Below, piece by piece: positions 45,277 through 54,999 of a stretch of DNA of 64,000 nt. Location: NCBI GenBank assembly GCA_902634485.1, contig CACPKA010000004.1, positions 1 to 64,000 of the forward strand. Reading direction: 5' to 3'. The notes beneath the pieces were generated by a model. It saw nothing but the letters and a program-made list of their open reading frames with translations, had not been told where the DNA came from and searched no databases. Each line of letters begins with the position of its first letter. The stretch's first letter is position 1. Origin of the DNA: an uncultured Pelagibacteraceae bacterium (lineage in GTDB: Bacteria > Pseudomonadota > Alphaproteobacteria > Pelagibacterales > Pelagibacteraceae). Both the position numbers and the translations under genes were made by a program.

Positions 45277-47564
45277 TTTTTTTTTTCGTAATCTATTACT
45301 CCGGCAGAATAAGCTGCTACTGATGCTAAGTTCAAAATATCTGATGTTGAAGATCTTAACGGTGCAATCTCTATTGGCTGTCCTAATCCTATTAACAAAG
45401 GACCTATAACTTTTGCTCCACCTAAAGTTTTCATCATTTTAAATGAAATTGCAGCACTATGTTGGCCAGGCATAATTAATATATTTGCGTTTCCAACTAT
45501 TCCTGAAAAAGGATAAAGTTCTTTATATTCTTCACTTAAAGCTACATCTGGTTGCATATCTCCATCAAATTGAAAATCTACCCTTTTATCTTGTAAGATG
45601 TCTACAGCATCTTTTATATGTTTTGTTCTACTTGTAACTGGTTGTCCAAAAGTTGAATGTGATAAAAAAGCAACTTTTGGATTAAAACCAAATAATCTAA
45701 CTACTCTTGCGGCAGATATAGCTATTTCAGATAGTTGTTCTGCAGTAGGGTATTCATGAACTGCTGTGTCCGCAATAAACACGGTCTTACCTTTGTTTAC
45801 AATCATATTTAATCCAAACATTATTTCCCCAGACCTTGAGTTAACAACTTTTGTAATTTTTTCTAAAGAGGATGAGTATCTTCTGCTATTCCCAGTAACC
45901 ATGGCATCAGCATCGCCACAAGAAACCATGCATGCACCCCATATTACTCTATCATTTCTTACCAATCTGTCACAATCTCGTTCTAACAAACCTTGTTCTC
46001 TATGAAGTTTTTTATATAAATAATTTGCATATTTATCTCTCTTTTTATTGTCAGTAGAATTACTTATTTCAATATTAAAGCTTTCACTCAAACCAATTTC
46101 TTTTAATCTCTCTTTTATTTTTTCTTTTTTTCCTACAAGTATTGGTATTCCTAAACTGCTATTTTTAAAAGCAATAGCTGCTTTAAGAGTATTTTCATCT
46201 TCTCCATCAGCAAAAACAACTTTTTTTTGTGTTTTTTTAATTTGATTATTTATACCCTGAAGAATAGTAACAGTTGGGTCTAATCTTTGTTTTAATTGTT
46301 CCTTATAAATTTCAAAATTCTCAATTTTTTTCCTTGCAACTTTACTTTTAATTGCTGCTTTTGCTACTGCTATTGGAATAGTACTTATTAGTCTTGGATC
46401 AAAAGTAGAGGGAATTATATATTCTTTGCCATACCTAGGTCTTTCTCCTCCTCCCATTGCGGCAGCAACCTCATCAGGAACATCTTCTCTAGCAAGAGTA
46501 GCAATAGAATTTGCAGCTGCAACTTTCATTTCCTCATTTATAGTTTTTGCTCTAACATCAAGTGCACCTCTAAAAATATAAGGAAATCCAATTAAATTAT
46601 TTACTTGATTTGGATAATCTGATCTTCCAGTAGCTATTATTGCATCATTTCTAACTTCATTAACTTCTTCCGGAGTTATTTCTGGATCAGGGTTTGCGCA
46701 AGCAAAAATTATAGGTTTTTTATTCATACTTTTAACCATTTTTTTTGTAAGTATGCCTTTGGCTGAAAGACCTAAAAAAACATCAGCTCCCTTAATTGCT
46801 TGTTCTAAAGTTCTATTTTTTGTTTTAATAGCGTGAGCAGATTTCCAATGATTTAAATTATCTCTACCTTTGTAAATAACTCCTTTTCTGTCAATCATAG
46901 TAATATTATTTTTAGGAACACCGGTGCTCATAAATAGATCTGAACATGCTATAGCTGAAGCTCCTGCACCATTAATAACAATTTTTATTTTTTTCATTGA
47001 TTTTTTAGATATATCTAGCGCATTAATAAGAGCTGCGGTGGTTATGATTGCTGTCCCATGTTGATCATCGTGAAAAACTGGTATATCGAGTTTCTCCTTC
47101 AATTTTTTTTCAATTACGAAACAATCTGGAGCAGCAATATCTTCTAAATTAATGCCTCCAAAACTTTTAGAAAAATTTAAAATACTTTTTATTATTTCTT
47201 CACTGTTAGAACTATCTATTTCAAGATCTATGGCATCTATATCTGCAAAACGTTTAAATAATACCGCTTTTCCTTCCATAACAGGTTTAGATGCTAATGC
47301 ACCTAAATTACCCATTCCAAGTATAGCAGAACCATTACTTATTACGGCAACCAAATTTCCTTTGGTTGTATAGTCATACGCTAGATCAGGATTTTTTGCT
47401 ATTTCTCTTACTGGAGCTGCAACACCTGGAGAGTAAGCAAGAGCCAAATCTCTTTTAGTGGTCATTGGCTTTGATGAAATAATTTCTATTTTTCCAGATT
47501 TGTTAGAATTATGAAATTCTAATGCCTCTTTATCAGTGTAATGGTCTATTTTAGTTTTTTTCAT
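45273..47564 (-). CDS. maeB: NADP-dependent malic enzyme with phosphotransacetylase-like domain
   Basis: 763 residues in two domains. Residues about 1-420 are malic enzyme (TKRDLALAYSPGVAAPV, AILGMGNLGALASKPVMEGKA, FHDDQHGTAIITTAAL, VINGAGASAIAC). The rest resembles phosphate acetyltransferase (VFADGEDENTLKAA, AMVTGNSRRYSS, LIMPGQHSAAISFKM). It decarboxylates malate to pyruvate with NADP; the second domain regulates in known MaeB and is not expected to be catalytic. The 3' end overlaps the BON gene convergently by four bases. Confidence 0.96.
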   Translation of the reverse strand: MKKTKIDHYTDKEALEFHNSNKSGKIEIISSKPMTTKRDLALAYSPGVAAPVREIAKNPDLAYDYTTKGNLVAVISNGSAILGMGNLGALASKPVMEGKAVLFKRFADIDAIDLEIDSSNSEEIIKSILNFSKSFGGINLEDIAAPDCFVIEKKLKEKLDIPVFHDDQHGTAIITTAALINALDISKKSMKKIKIVINGAGASAIACSDLFMSTGVPKNNITMIDRKGVIYKGRDNLNHWKSAHAIKTKNRTLEQAIKGADVFLGLSAKGILTKKMVKSMNKKPIIFACANPDPEITPEEVNEVRNDAIIATGRSDYPNQVNNLIGFPYIFRGALDVRAKTINEEMKVAAANSIATLAREDVPDEVAAAMGGGERPRYGKEYIIPSTFDPRLISTIPIAVAKAAIKSKVARKKIENFEIYKEQLKQRLDPTVTILQGINNQIKKTQKKVVFADGEDENTLKAAIAFKNSSLGIPILVGKKEKIKERLKEIGLSESFNIEISNSTDNKKRDKYANYLYKKLHREQGLLERDCDRLVRNDRVIWGACMVSCGDADAMVTGNSRRYSSSLEKITKVVNSRSGEIMFGLNMIVNKGKTVFIADTAVHEYPTAEQLSEIAISAARVVRLFGFNPKVAFLSHSTFGQPVTSRTKHIKDAVDILQDKRVDFQFDGDMQPDVALSEEYKELYPFSGIVGNANILIMPGQHSAAISFKMMKTLGGAKVIGPLLIGLGQPIEIAPLRSSTSDILNLASVAAYSAGVIDYEKKN

Positions 47565-47614
47565 TTAATGTAATAAGGTATACAATTGAAGCTATTTTAA
47601 GACCAATATGATTT

Positions 47615-49147
47615 ATGAACTTATTTAAGTCAACAACGACATTTAGTTTTTTTACTATAATCAGCAGAATTCTTGGTTATATAAGGGATATATTTATTGC
47701 CATGTTCCTTGGATCTGGACCATTAGCAGATGCATTCTTTGTTGCATTTAGGATTCCAAATACATTTAGAAGATTGTTTTCAGAAGGAACATTTAATGCA
47801 GCTTTTGTCCCTAGTTATGCTTCTGAACTAGCAAATGGGAAAGATCAATCAGAAAAATTTGCGACAAAAGTATTTAGCTTATTGTTTATAAGCTTGCTGT
47901 TTATTGTCTTAATAATAGAAATTTTTATGCCTGTATTTATTTTTTTGATTGCACCTGGTTTTAGCGGCAATGAAACTAAAATGGATATTGCAATTACTTT
48001 AAGTAGGATTACTTTCCCTTTTCTTTTATTTGTATCTTTATCTTCATTTTTTTCTGCTATATTAAATTCTCATAATAGATTTGCTGTCGCTGCAGCAGCA
48101 CCAGTTATTTTAAATATTTTATTAATAATAGTTTTAATTTACGGAAATATTTTAGGTGACGAATTAGTTTATTATTTATCTTATGCAATAACTTTGGCTG
48201 GTATTTTACAATTTATATATTTATATATTTATGTAAAAAAATTTTATTTACCTAAATTTTCTTTTAAAAACTTAATTGATAATAAAGTTAAAACTTTTTT
48301 TTCTAAATTATTACCTAGTATATTCTCATCAGGAGTAACACAAATTAATATTTTAGTTGGAACAATTATTGCATCTTTTCAAGCAGGTGCTGTTTCTTAT
48401 TTATATTATGCAGATAGAATCTATCAGATAAATCTAGCAATTGCTGGTATAGCCATTGGAACTGTTATACTACCTCAGTTGTCAAACTTAATTGAAAAAG
48501 AAAATAAATCACAAATAATATTAATTCAAAATAAAGCTTTGGAACTAAGTTTATTTTTAAGTATACCAGCTACTGTTGCTTTGTTTATAGGTTCATCTGC
48601 AATCATGTCTGCATTATTTGGATACGGTTCATTTTCAGAGTCTAGTGTTGAAAAATCAGCATTAGCCCTATTCTTTTTTGCTTTTGGATTGCCAGCTTTT
48701 TCTTTAATTAAAGTATTTTCAAGTTTCTTTTTTTCTAGACATGATACAAAAACACCATTTTATATTTCTTTAATTTCAGTTTTTTTAAATGTTTTAATAA
48801 GTATTATTTTTTTTAAAAAAATTGGTTTTATAATCATTCCAATAGCAACCTCAATATCTTCATGGTTTAATGCAATTATTTTATATATTTATTCGAAAAG
48901 AAAAAATTTTTTTGAATTTAACAACGTATTTATATTTAGATTTCCTAGAATTTTATTATCATCATTCATAATGGGTCTTTTCTTTTATTTTATTTTGAAT
49001 TTGATGAGTGATAAATTAATTTATGAAGAAAATTTTAAACTTATTTATCTAATATTATGTATTATTGCTACTTTAGCATGTTATCTAACTATATCGGTTT
49101 TTACAAAAGCTTTTAAATTTAGTGATATTAATTTAAAGTATAAATAG
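47615..49147 (+). CDS. murJ: Lipid II flippase MurJ
   Basis: Polytopic inner-membrane protein of the MOP superfamily moving peptidoglycan precursor across the membrane. 510 residues, about 14 hydrophobic helices. Typical are STTFSFFTIISRILGYIRDIFIAMFLG, DAFFVAFRIPNTFRRLFSEGTFNAAFVP and YYADRIYQINLAIAGIAIGTVILPQLS. All expected arginine positions near the N-terminus are retained. Divergent from maeB; its stop is one base before trpS. Adjacent trpS is a frequent alphaproteobacterial neighbour. Confidence 0.96.
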   Translation: MNLFKSTTTFSFFTIISRILGYIRDIFIAMFLGSGPLADAFFVAFRIPNTFRRLFSEGTFNAAFVPSYASELANGKDQSEKFATKVFSLLFISLLFIVLIIEIFMPVFIFLIAPGFSGNETKMDIAITLSRITFPFLLFVSLSSFFSAILNSHNRFAVAAAAPVILNILLIIVLIYGNILGDELVYYLSYAITLAGILQFIYLYIYVKKFYLPKFSFKNLIDNKVKTFFSKLLPSIFSSGVTQINILVGTIIASFQAGAVSYLYYADRIYQINLAIAGIAIGTVILPQLSNLIEKENKSQIILIQNKALELSLFLSIPATVALFIGSSAIMSALFGYGSFSESSVEKSALALFFFAFGLPAFSLIKVFSSFFFSRHDTKTPFYISLISVFLNVLISIIFFKKIGFIIIPIATSISSWFNAIILYIYSKRKNFFEFNNVFIFRFPRILLSSFIMGLFFYFILNLMSDKLIYEENFKLIYLILCIIATLACYLTISVFTKAFKFSDINLKYK

Positions 49148-49148
49148 C

Positions 49149-50150
49149 ATGAATAAAAAAATTTTTTCTGGCGTTCAACCTACTGGCAATCTACATTTAG
49201 GAAATTATTTAGGTGCAATAAAAAACTTTGTTCAGTTACAAAATGATAAAAAAAATAATTGTATTTATTGTGTCGTTGATCTACATTCTATAACAGTTAA
49301 ACAAGATTCAAAAACTTTAAAAAAAAATATAAGAGAGACTACTGCAGCTTTCATAGCAAGCGGTTTAGATTCTGAAAAAAGTATAATATTTAATCAATCA
49401 GCTGTTCCTGCACATAGCGAAGGTGCCTGGATACTTGGATGTGTTTCAAGAATGGGATGGTTAAGCAGAATGACACAATTTAAAGAAAAAGCAGGTAAAG
49501 ATAAAGAAAAAGCTAGTGTAGGTTTGTATATCTATCCAGTATTAATGGCTTCGGATATTTTGCTTTATGATGCTACCCACGTACCCGTAGGAGATGATCA
49601 AAAACAACATTTGGAATTATGTAGAGATATAGCACAAAAATTTAATCATGATTTTATGTCTCCTAATTTTTTAAAGCCACCAGAACCTTTAATTCAAAAG
49701 GAGTTTGCAAGAATAATGAGTTTAAAAGATGGAAATAGCAAAATGAGTAAATCTGATCCTTCTGATTTTAGTAGAATAAATTTAACAGACGAAAAAGATT
49801 TAATAATTAACAAAATTAAAAAAGCAAAAACTGATGCGATGCCTATGCCAGAAAGTACAGATAATTTAGATGACAGACCGGAGGTATTAAATCTTCTAGG
49901 TATTTATTCTATTTTATCAAATCAAAATATTAATAAAACAAAAGCTGATTTTGGTGGAAAAAATTTTTCATTATTTAAAGATCAATTAACTGAATTGTTA
50001 ATAGATAAAATAATCCCAATTGGAAAAAAGATAAAGGATTTATTAAAAGATGAAAAATATTTAGACGAGATACTTAATAAAGGTGCTGAAAAAGCAGACA
50101 AACTGGCATCAAAAAAGATTGAAGAAATGAAAACTATAGTAGGTTTTTAG
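49149..50150 (+). CDS. trpS: Tryptophanyl-tRNA synthetase
   Basis: Class I synthetase charging tRNA-Trp. 333 residues. The HIGH-like SGVQPTGNLHLGNYLGAI is at the N-terminus, VDLHSITV and GVDQ-like VPVGDDQKQHLE are typical, and the KMSKS loop reads SKMSKSDPSD. It follows murJ closely, with one base between. The next gene (Nfu type) is 56 bases downstream. Confidence 0.97.
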   Translation: MNKKIFSGVQPTGNLHLGNYLGAIKNFVQLQNDKKNNCIYCVVDLHSITVKQDSKTLKKNIRETTAAFIASGLDSEKSIIFNQSAVPAHSEGAWILGCVSRMGWLSRMTQFKEKAGKDKEKASVGLYIYPVLMASDILLYDATHVPVGDDQKQHLELCRDIAQKFNHDFMSPNFLKPPEPLIQKEFARIMSLKDGNSKMSKSDPSDFSRINLTDEKDLIINKIKKAKTDAMPMPESTDNLDDRPEVLNLLGIYSILSNQNINKTKADFGGKNFSLFKDQLTELLIDKIIPIGKKIKDLLKDEKYLDEILNKGAEKADKLASKKIEEMKTIVGF

Positions 50151-50206
50151 ATACTATATATATAATTTATACTTTAATTTATAATTATAAAGGCTATATA
50201 TTAATA

Positions 50207-50752
50207 ATGTTTGTTCAAACTCAAGCAACACCAAATCCAAATTCATTAAAATTTTTACCAGGAAAAACTGTATCTAAAATTGGTCCATATGAAGTAAAAA
50301 AAAAAAATGATGTTAACAATAATTTATTGAAAAACATTTTTTCAATTAATGGTGTAGCTAGTATTTTCTTAGGCGAGGATTTTATTTCTGTAAATAAAAA
50401 TGAAAATGCTGACTGGGAAGATATTAAACACATAGTAATTTCATTAATAAATGAATATTACCAATCAGGAAAAAATTTTGTTATTGATAAAAGCTATGAT
50501 CAAAAAGAAAATACTGAAAGTTTAATTGAAATAGAGAAACAGATAATAAATATTTTGGAAACAAAAATAAGACCAGCAGTTGCAAGAGATGGCGGAGATA
50601 TAAAGTTTGAAGAATTTAAAGATGGCGTTGTAAAGGTTAAATTACAAGGAAGCTGCTCAGGATGTCCAAGTTCAACAATGACCTTAAAACAAGGTGTTCA
50701 AAATTTATTATGTCATTATATTCCTGATGTAAAAGAGGTGATAGCAACTTAA
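50207..50752 (+). CDS. Nfu-type iron-sulfur cluster carrier
   Basis: 181 residues with two domains: the N-terminal Nfu_N domain (TQATPNPNSLKFLPGKTV, FSINGVASIFLGEDFISV) and the C-terminal NifU-like domain with the cluster Cys pair in LQGSCSGCPSSTMTLKQGV. It matches mitochondrial NFU1-like proteins, which deliver 4Fe-4S clusters to enzymes such as lipoyl synthase. The pair trpS/nfu and the following tsaB-fur-miaB order are common in alphaproteobacteria. Its stop is two bases before the next gene. Confidence 0.92.
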   Translation: MFVQTQATPNPNSLKFLPGKTVSKIGPYEVKKKNDVNNNLLKNIFSINGVASIFLGEDFISVNKNENADWEDIKHIVISLINEYYQSGKNFVIDKSYDQKENTESLIEIEKQIINILETKIRPAVARDGGDIKFEEFKDGVVKVKLQGSCSGCPSSTMTLKQGVQNLLCHYIPDVKEVIAT

Positions 50753-50754
50753 AA

Positions 50755-51843
50755 ATGAAAAAAAAATCCAAATTTTATTTAAAGATATTTAAATTTAAAG
50801 GAATTGAACATAACCTTAAAAGTTTTCTCTATACAGCTTTGATTGGATGTTTTTTTGTTTTAGTTTTTTCAGTAACACCAAAGTTAATAGTTTTAAAAAA
50901 TAATTTATTCATAAAATCTATAGAGGTAAAAAACGAGTCAAAAAATAATTTAGAAAAAGTTTTAAAAATAAAAAAAAATAGTGAAGATGAAGAACAAGAA
51001 GATGAATTCGATAATCTTCAAGTTTTTGAGGATATTTTTAGATATGAAGAGATTCCAACGTCAACAGTAAGATTAAGCGCTTCCACAATTAAAGAATTAT
51101 TTAAAGAAACAAATTATAATTTAAAAAATGTAAGAAAAGAAAAAATTGTTAAACCAGTGAATCTAGAGTTGTTACCTAATGAAATGAAAATGATAGAAAA
51201 TACTAAAGAAAGAAAAAATCTTTTTATTCAAATAGTTTTACCTCTGATTTTAGAAGAAAATAATCAAATCAAGCTTGATAGAAAAAAACTTTTTGCAATT
51301 TTAAATAGAAGTAACAATTCTGATTCTGAATTAAAATGGCTGAACATGAAATTTAAGCAATACGGTGTAAAAAATAAAGATCTTTTAACTTTAAAAATAA
51401 GAATGGATGTAATTCCTCCATCTTTAGCTATAGCACAAGCAGCTAAGGAAACTGGTTGGGGAACTTCAAGATTTGCTTTAGAAGGAAATGCATTGTTTGG
51501 TCAATGGACATTCAGTGGTAATGGTATTAAGCCTAAAGCGGCTGATGATGATAAATCCCATAAAGTAATGAAGTTTCAAATTCTACAAGCTTCTGTAAGG
51601 GCATATTTTAGAAATTTAAATACTCATTCTAGTTACAGGGATTTTAGAAAACATAGAGCAATAGCAAGAGATAACGATGAAAAATTAAATAGTTTAATTT
51701 TAGCAGATTATTTAGATAAGTATGCTGCGACTGGAATAGAATATACAAAAGTCTTAAAAAAAATAATTGAACAAAATGTTCTTAGAGATTTTGATGATGT
51801 GGAATTATTACCTAACAGTGAGATATTAAAAAAAATTATTTAA
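50755..51843 (+). CDS. Glucosaminidase-domain (Bax-like) cell-wall protein
   Basis: 362 residues: a cytoplasmic N-terminal stretch, one membrane helix (FLYTALIGCFFVLVFSVTP), a charged linker rich in Glu/Asp (EDEEQEDEFD), then a C-terminal mannosyl-glycoprotein endo-beta-N-acetylglucosaminidase domain (PPSLAIAQAAKETGWGTSRFALEGNALFGQW, RAYFRNLNTHSSYRDFR). The Glu in AKETGWG is the likely catalytic acid. Such Bax-like proteins cut the peptidoglycan glycan backbone. It overlaps the convergent deacetylase gene by four bases. Confidence 0.87.
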   Translation: MKKKSKFYLKIFKFKGIEHNLKSFLYTALIGCFFVLVFSVTPKLIVLKNNLFIKSIEVKNESKNNLEKVLKIKKNSEDEEQEDEFDNLQVFEDIFRYEEIPTSTVRLSASTIKELFKETNYNLKNVRKEKIVKPVNLELLPNEMKMIENTKERKNLFIQIVLPLILEENNQIKLDRKKLFAILNRSNNSDSELKWLNMKFKQYGVKNKDLLTLKIRMDVIPPSLAIAQAAKETGWGTSRFALEGNALFGQWTFSGNGIKPKAADDDKSHKVMKFQILQASVRAYFRNLNTHSSYRDFRKHRAIARDNDEKLNSLILADYLDKYAATGIEYTKVLKKIIEQNVLRDFDDVELLPNSEILKKII

Positions 51844-52871
51844 GGTTGTTCTATTGTAAATTGTGTACCAAACCAACGCCACCCTTCATCATCGTTAAGT
51901 GAACAGTTAAGTCGACCACGTCTAAAAGAAAATTTTTCTCTAAATTTAATTGTCATTACATTTTCTTTATCAAATTCTAATTGTGGATTACCCCACTCGC
52001 CTCCTTCATTTGAAAAACAATTTATATTTTTTAAATTTTTTTGATCTGAAAAAAAATGGATTTTAACTATAGGTGGATTATCTTTGATTTTAACAAATTT
52101 ATCTTCTGGCTGCATTTTTTTAAATTGAAGAGGTAAGTATTCAATAATCGATTTAAACCTCTTTATTTTACCATAGTTTTCATTTATTGGAAATCTTGGT
52201 AATTCAAACTTATCTTTTGTTGTATCTATAACACCTGAATGTTGTCCAAAGGCATATTTAAAGTTTTTTTTAATAAAATTTTTTTGCTCTAAGCTATATT
52301 CGCCAAAAGGATAAGAAAAATAATTTGGATTATATCCAAGTTTTTTTTCAAATATTTTAATTGATTTTTCTATATCTTTTTTAAAATCATCAAAACTATA
52401 ATTTATTAAATATTCATGAGAATGTGAATGATTTCCAATAAAGGCAAATTCTTCTTTTTCAACTTCTTTAATTTGATCCCAATTCATATAACCAATTTTT
52501 CCAATTGGTTCTGTAGATACAAATAATATAAAAGGAATTTTATTTTCTTTCAAATATGGCCAGGCACTTTCGTAAAATGAGCTAAAAGCATCATCTATTG
52601 TAAGTAATATTTTTTTATTTGAGTCAGGATTTTTAAAAAAATTTTTAAAATTTTTAGGATCAAAATATGAGTAATTATTTTTTTTTATTAGATTCATTTG
52701 TTTTTTGAAAATTTCTATCTGGATATTTGTTGATGGATATTTATTTTCTTCAAATCTATGATAAATTAAAGACACTATTCCCTTATCAAAATCAAAATAT
52801 CTGTTATTTTCTGCTAAAGAATTTTTTGAAAAAAAAAATATAAAAAAAATAATTATGAATTTTTTAGTCAT
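51840..52871 (-). CDS. Secreted polysaccharide deacetylase
   Basis: 343 residues with a signal peptide (TKKFIIIFFIFFFSKNSLAE). The NodB-type domain shows VSLIYHRF, the metal-binding aspartate motif LLTIDDAFSSF and HSHSHEYL (His pair), and FSYPFGEYS. Relatives remove acetyl groups from peptidoglycan or surface glycans. The C-terminal 110 residues have no recognised motif. Its start codon overlaps the start of tsaB by 17 bases in divergent orientation; there is no alternative start near, because the next codons encode the signal peptide. Confidence 0.87.
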   Translation of the reverse strand: MTKKFIIIFFIFFFSKNSLAENNRYFDFDKGIVSLIYHRFEENKYPSTNIQIEIFKKQMNLIKKNNYSYFDPKNFKNFFKNPDSNKKILLTIDDAFSSFYESAWPYLKENKIPFILFVSTEPIGKIGYMNWDQIKEVEKEEFAFIGNHSHSHEYLINYSFDDFKKDIEKSIKIFEKKLGYNPNYFSYPFGEYSLEQKNFIKKNFKYAFGQHSGVIDTTKDKFELPRFPINENYGKIKRFKSIIEYLPLQFKKMQPEDKFVKIKDNPPIVKIHFFSDQKNLKNINCFSNEGGEWGNPQLEFDKENVMTIKFREKFSFRRGRLNCSLNDDEGWRWFGTQFTIEQP

Positions 52872-53232
52872 TGACGGAGCACAAGATAAAATAAATTTTT
52901 TTTCTATCTATAATAATGAGTCATATCATAAATCTATAGAACCTAGTAAAAATAATAATGAAAAATTTTCTATGATGCTTTTTGATTTTTTTGATGAAAA
53001 TAGTATAAATCCAAGCAAATTAAATAATATTTTGGTTAATCAAGGTCCAGGTAAGTTTTCTTGCATAAGGACTTCCTTAGCTGTTGCAAAGGCTTTAAGT
53101 GTTACAAAAAGATTAAATTTATATGCTTTTAGCGGCATTGATGTAAAGAACGATAGTTATAAAAATGTTATAAATTTATTTAAAAAAGGAGAATTAACAA
53201 AAAATTTGATTAAACCTATTTATTCGAGTTAA
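52855..53232 (+). CDS. tsaB: TsaB-like tRNA threonylcarbamoyladenosine factor, short form
   Basis: 125 residues. The N-terminal ASKHA half is recognisable: LVIDGAQDKINFFSIYN, ILVNQGPGKFSCIRTSLAVAKALS and LNLYAFSGIDV. The family is usually 200-230 residues, with a second ASKHA half that is almost wholly absent here; the short end IKPIYSS suggests deletion of the middle and retention of the tail. TsaB normally bridges TsaD and TsaE in t6A synthesis. RimI, which usually follows, is missing. Confidence 0.82.
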   Translation: MNFLVIDGAQDKINFFSIYNNESYHKSIEPSKNNNEKFSMMLFDFFDENSINPSKLNNILVNQGPGKFSCIRTSLAVAKALSVTKRLNLYAFSGIDVKNDSYKNVINLFKKGELTKNLIKPIYSS

Positions 53233-53241
53233 AATACATAT

Positions 53242-53652
53242 ATGAAAGTTTCAATAGAACAGAAATGTATTGATAAAGGAGTAAAATTAACTGATCAAAG
53301 AAAGATTATAGCGAAAGTTATGTCTGAGTCGGATGATCATCCTGATGTAGATGAACTGTACAAAAGAGTATCAAAAATTGATTCAAAAATAAGTATTGCA
53401 ACTGTTTATAGAACGGTAAAATTATTTGAGGAATCTGGAATATTAGCAAAACATGATTTTAAAGGTGGAAAAGCAAGATATGAGGAGCTTAGTGAAAGCC
53501 ATCATGATCACTTAATAGATGTAAAAACAGGAGAGATAATAGAATTTGTAGACGATGAAATTGAAAAACTTCAAAAAAAAGTAGCAGAAAAATATGGTTA
53601 TGATTTAGTAGATCATAAATTAGAATTATATGGAGTTAAAAAAAAATCCTAA
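53242..53652 (+). CDS. fur: Ferric uptake regulator family protein
   Basis: 136-residue metal-responsive repressor. N-terminal winged helix with LTDQRKIIAKVMSESDDHPDVDELYKRV and SIATVYRTVKLFEESGIL (recognition helix); C-terminal dimer/metal domain with ESHHDHLIDVKTGEIIEF. No CxxC zinc motifs, as in alphaproteobacterial Fur/Mur, so it could sense manganese or iron. It sits nine bases after tsaB and just before miaB, an order shared by many alphaproteobacteria. Confidence 0.95.
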   Translation: MKVSIEQKCIDKGVKLTDQRKIIAKVMSESDDHPDVDELYKRVSKIDSKISIATVYRTVKLFEESGILAKHDFKGGKARYEELSESHHDHLIDVKTGEIIEFVDDEIEKLQKKVAEKYGYDLVDHKLELYGVKKKS

Positions 53653-53656
53653 CTTA

Positions 53657-54997
53657 ATGAATGGTAAAGTTTTCATAAAAACTTTTGGTTGTCAGATGAA
53701 TGAATATGATTCAAATCGTATTTATGAATCTGTTTCTAAAATTGGCTTAATTAAAACTGAAGTATTTGATGAAGCAAACTGTTATATTTTAAATACTTGT
53801 CACATTAGAGATAAAGCTAAGGAAAAAGTATACCATGAAATTGGCAGAGTTAAAAAAAATTTTAGACAAAAAAAAAAACCAATTGTTATTATAGCTGGAT
53901 GTGTTGCTCAAGCAGAAAACCAGGAAATGATTAAACGTGAGCCGTATATAGATATAGTAATTGGACCACAGTCATATCATAAAATTAATGATTCAATTTT
54001 AAACTATATAAGAAATAAAAATAAAAAAGAAGAAACTGATTTTGAAACAGAGTCTAAGTTTGATTATTTTGATAAAATAAAAAATAAAGATAGTAATGTT
54101 TCTTCATTTTTAACTATCCAAGAAGGTTGTGATAAGTTTTGTAAATTTTGTGTCGTTCCATATACAAGAGGGCCTGAATATTCAAGATCTTTTAATAATA
54201 TTATATATGAAGCGAAGCAACTTATTAAAAATGGCTCAAGAGAAATAACTCTTTTAGGTCAAAATGTTAATGCCTATCTATATAAAGAAAAAAATAATAT
54301 TTTTAGACTATCAGATTTAATTATGTCGCTTGATAAAATGCCAGAACTTAAAAGGATAAGGTATACAACTTCACATCCAATAGATATGACCGATGACTTA
54401 ATTGAGTGTTATAGAAAAAGTAAGAAATTAGTTCCATTCATACACCTTCCAATTCAAAGTGGGTCGAATAAAGTTTTAAAGTTAATGAATAGAAAACATA
54501 CTGTAGAACATTACTTATCAATTTACGAAAAAATTAAAAAAATAAACTCAGACATTGAATTTTCTAGTGATTTTATTATTGGGTATCCTGGAGAAACAGA
54601 AAAAGATTTTGAAGAAACACTATCTTTAATTAAGAAATTAAAGTTTATTAATTCATATTCATTTATTTTTAGTCCTAGACCTGGAACTCCTGCATCAGAT
54701 TTTCCACTAATTAATGAAAATATTACAAAAGAAAGATTAAATAAGGTTCAAAATGAATTATTTAATAATCAAATTCGTAAAAATAAAATTACAGAATTAA
54801 AAACCGTAAGTGTTTTGGTTGAAAATAAAATAAAAGATCAGGAAAAATATTTTGGAAGGACAGAATGTATGACCTCTGTAATATTTGAAGGTAAAAAAAA
54901 TATTGAAGGAGAAATAGTTCAAGTTTTCATTAATAAATCTAATCAAAATAGTTTATTTGGAAAAATACAATTTAATCATAAAATTATAGCAGCATAG
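53657..54997 (+). CDS. miaB: tRNA-2-methylthio-N6-dimethylallyladenosine synthase MiaB
   Basis: Radical SAM methylthiotransferase modifying A37 of tRNA. N-terminal domain begins VFIKTFGCQMNEYDSNRI, with two more cluster Cys in NTCHIRDKA and AGCVAQ. The radical SAM triad is in EGCDKFCKFCVVPYTRG at about residue 157. The C-terminal TRAM domain is present (VSVLVENKIK). The ORF track starts at 53630, inside fur; I choose ATG 53657, four bases after the fur stop, because it gives the usual short N-terminus. Confidence 0.95.
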   Translation: MNGKVFIKTFGCQMNEYDSNRIYESVSKIGLIKTEVFDEANCYILNTCHIRDKAKEKVYHEIGRVKKNFRQKKKPIVIIAGCVAQAENQEMIKREPYIDIVIGPQSYHKINDSILNYIRNKNKKEETDFETESKFDYFDKIKNKDSNVSSFLTIQEGCDKFCKFCVVPYTRGPEYSRSFNNIIYEAKQLIKNGSREITLLGQNVNAYLYKEKNNIFRLSDLIMSLDKMPELKRIRYTTSHPIDMTDDLIECYRKSKKLVPFIHLPIQSGSNKVLKLMNRKHTVEHYLSIYEKIKKINSDIEFSSDFIIGYPGETEKDFEETLSLIKKLKFINSYSFIFSPRPGTPASDFPLINENITKERLNKVQNELFNNQIRKNKITELKTVSVLVENKIKDQEKYFGRTECMTSVIFEGKKNIEGEIVQVFINKSNQNSLFGKIQFNHKIIAA

Positions 54998-54999
54998 AT

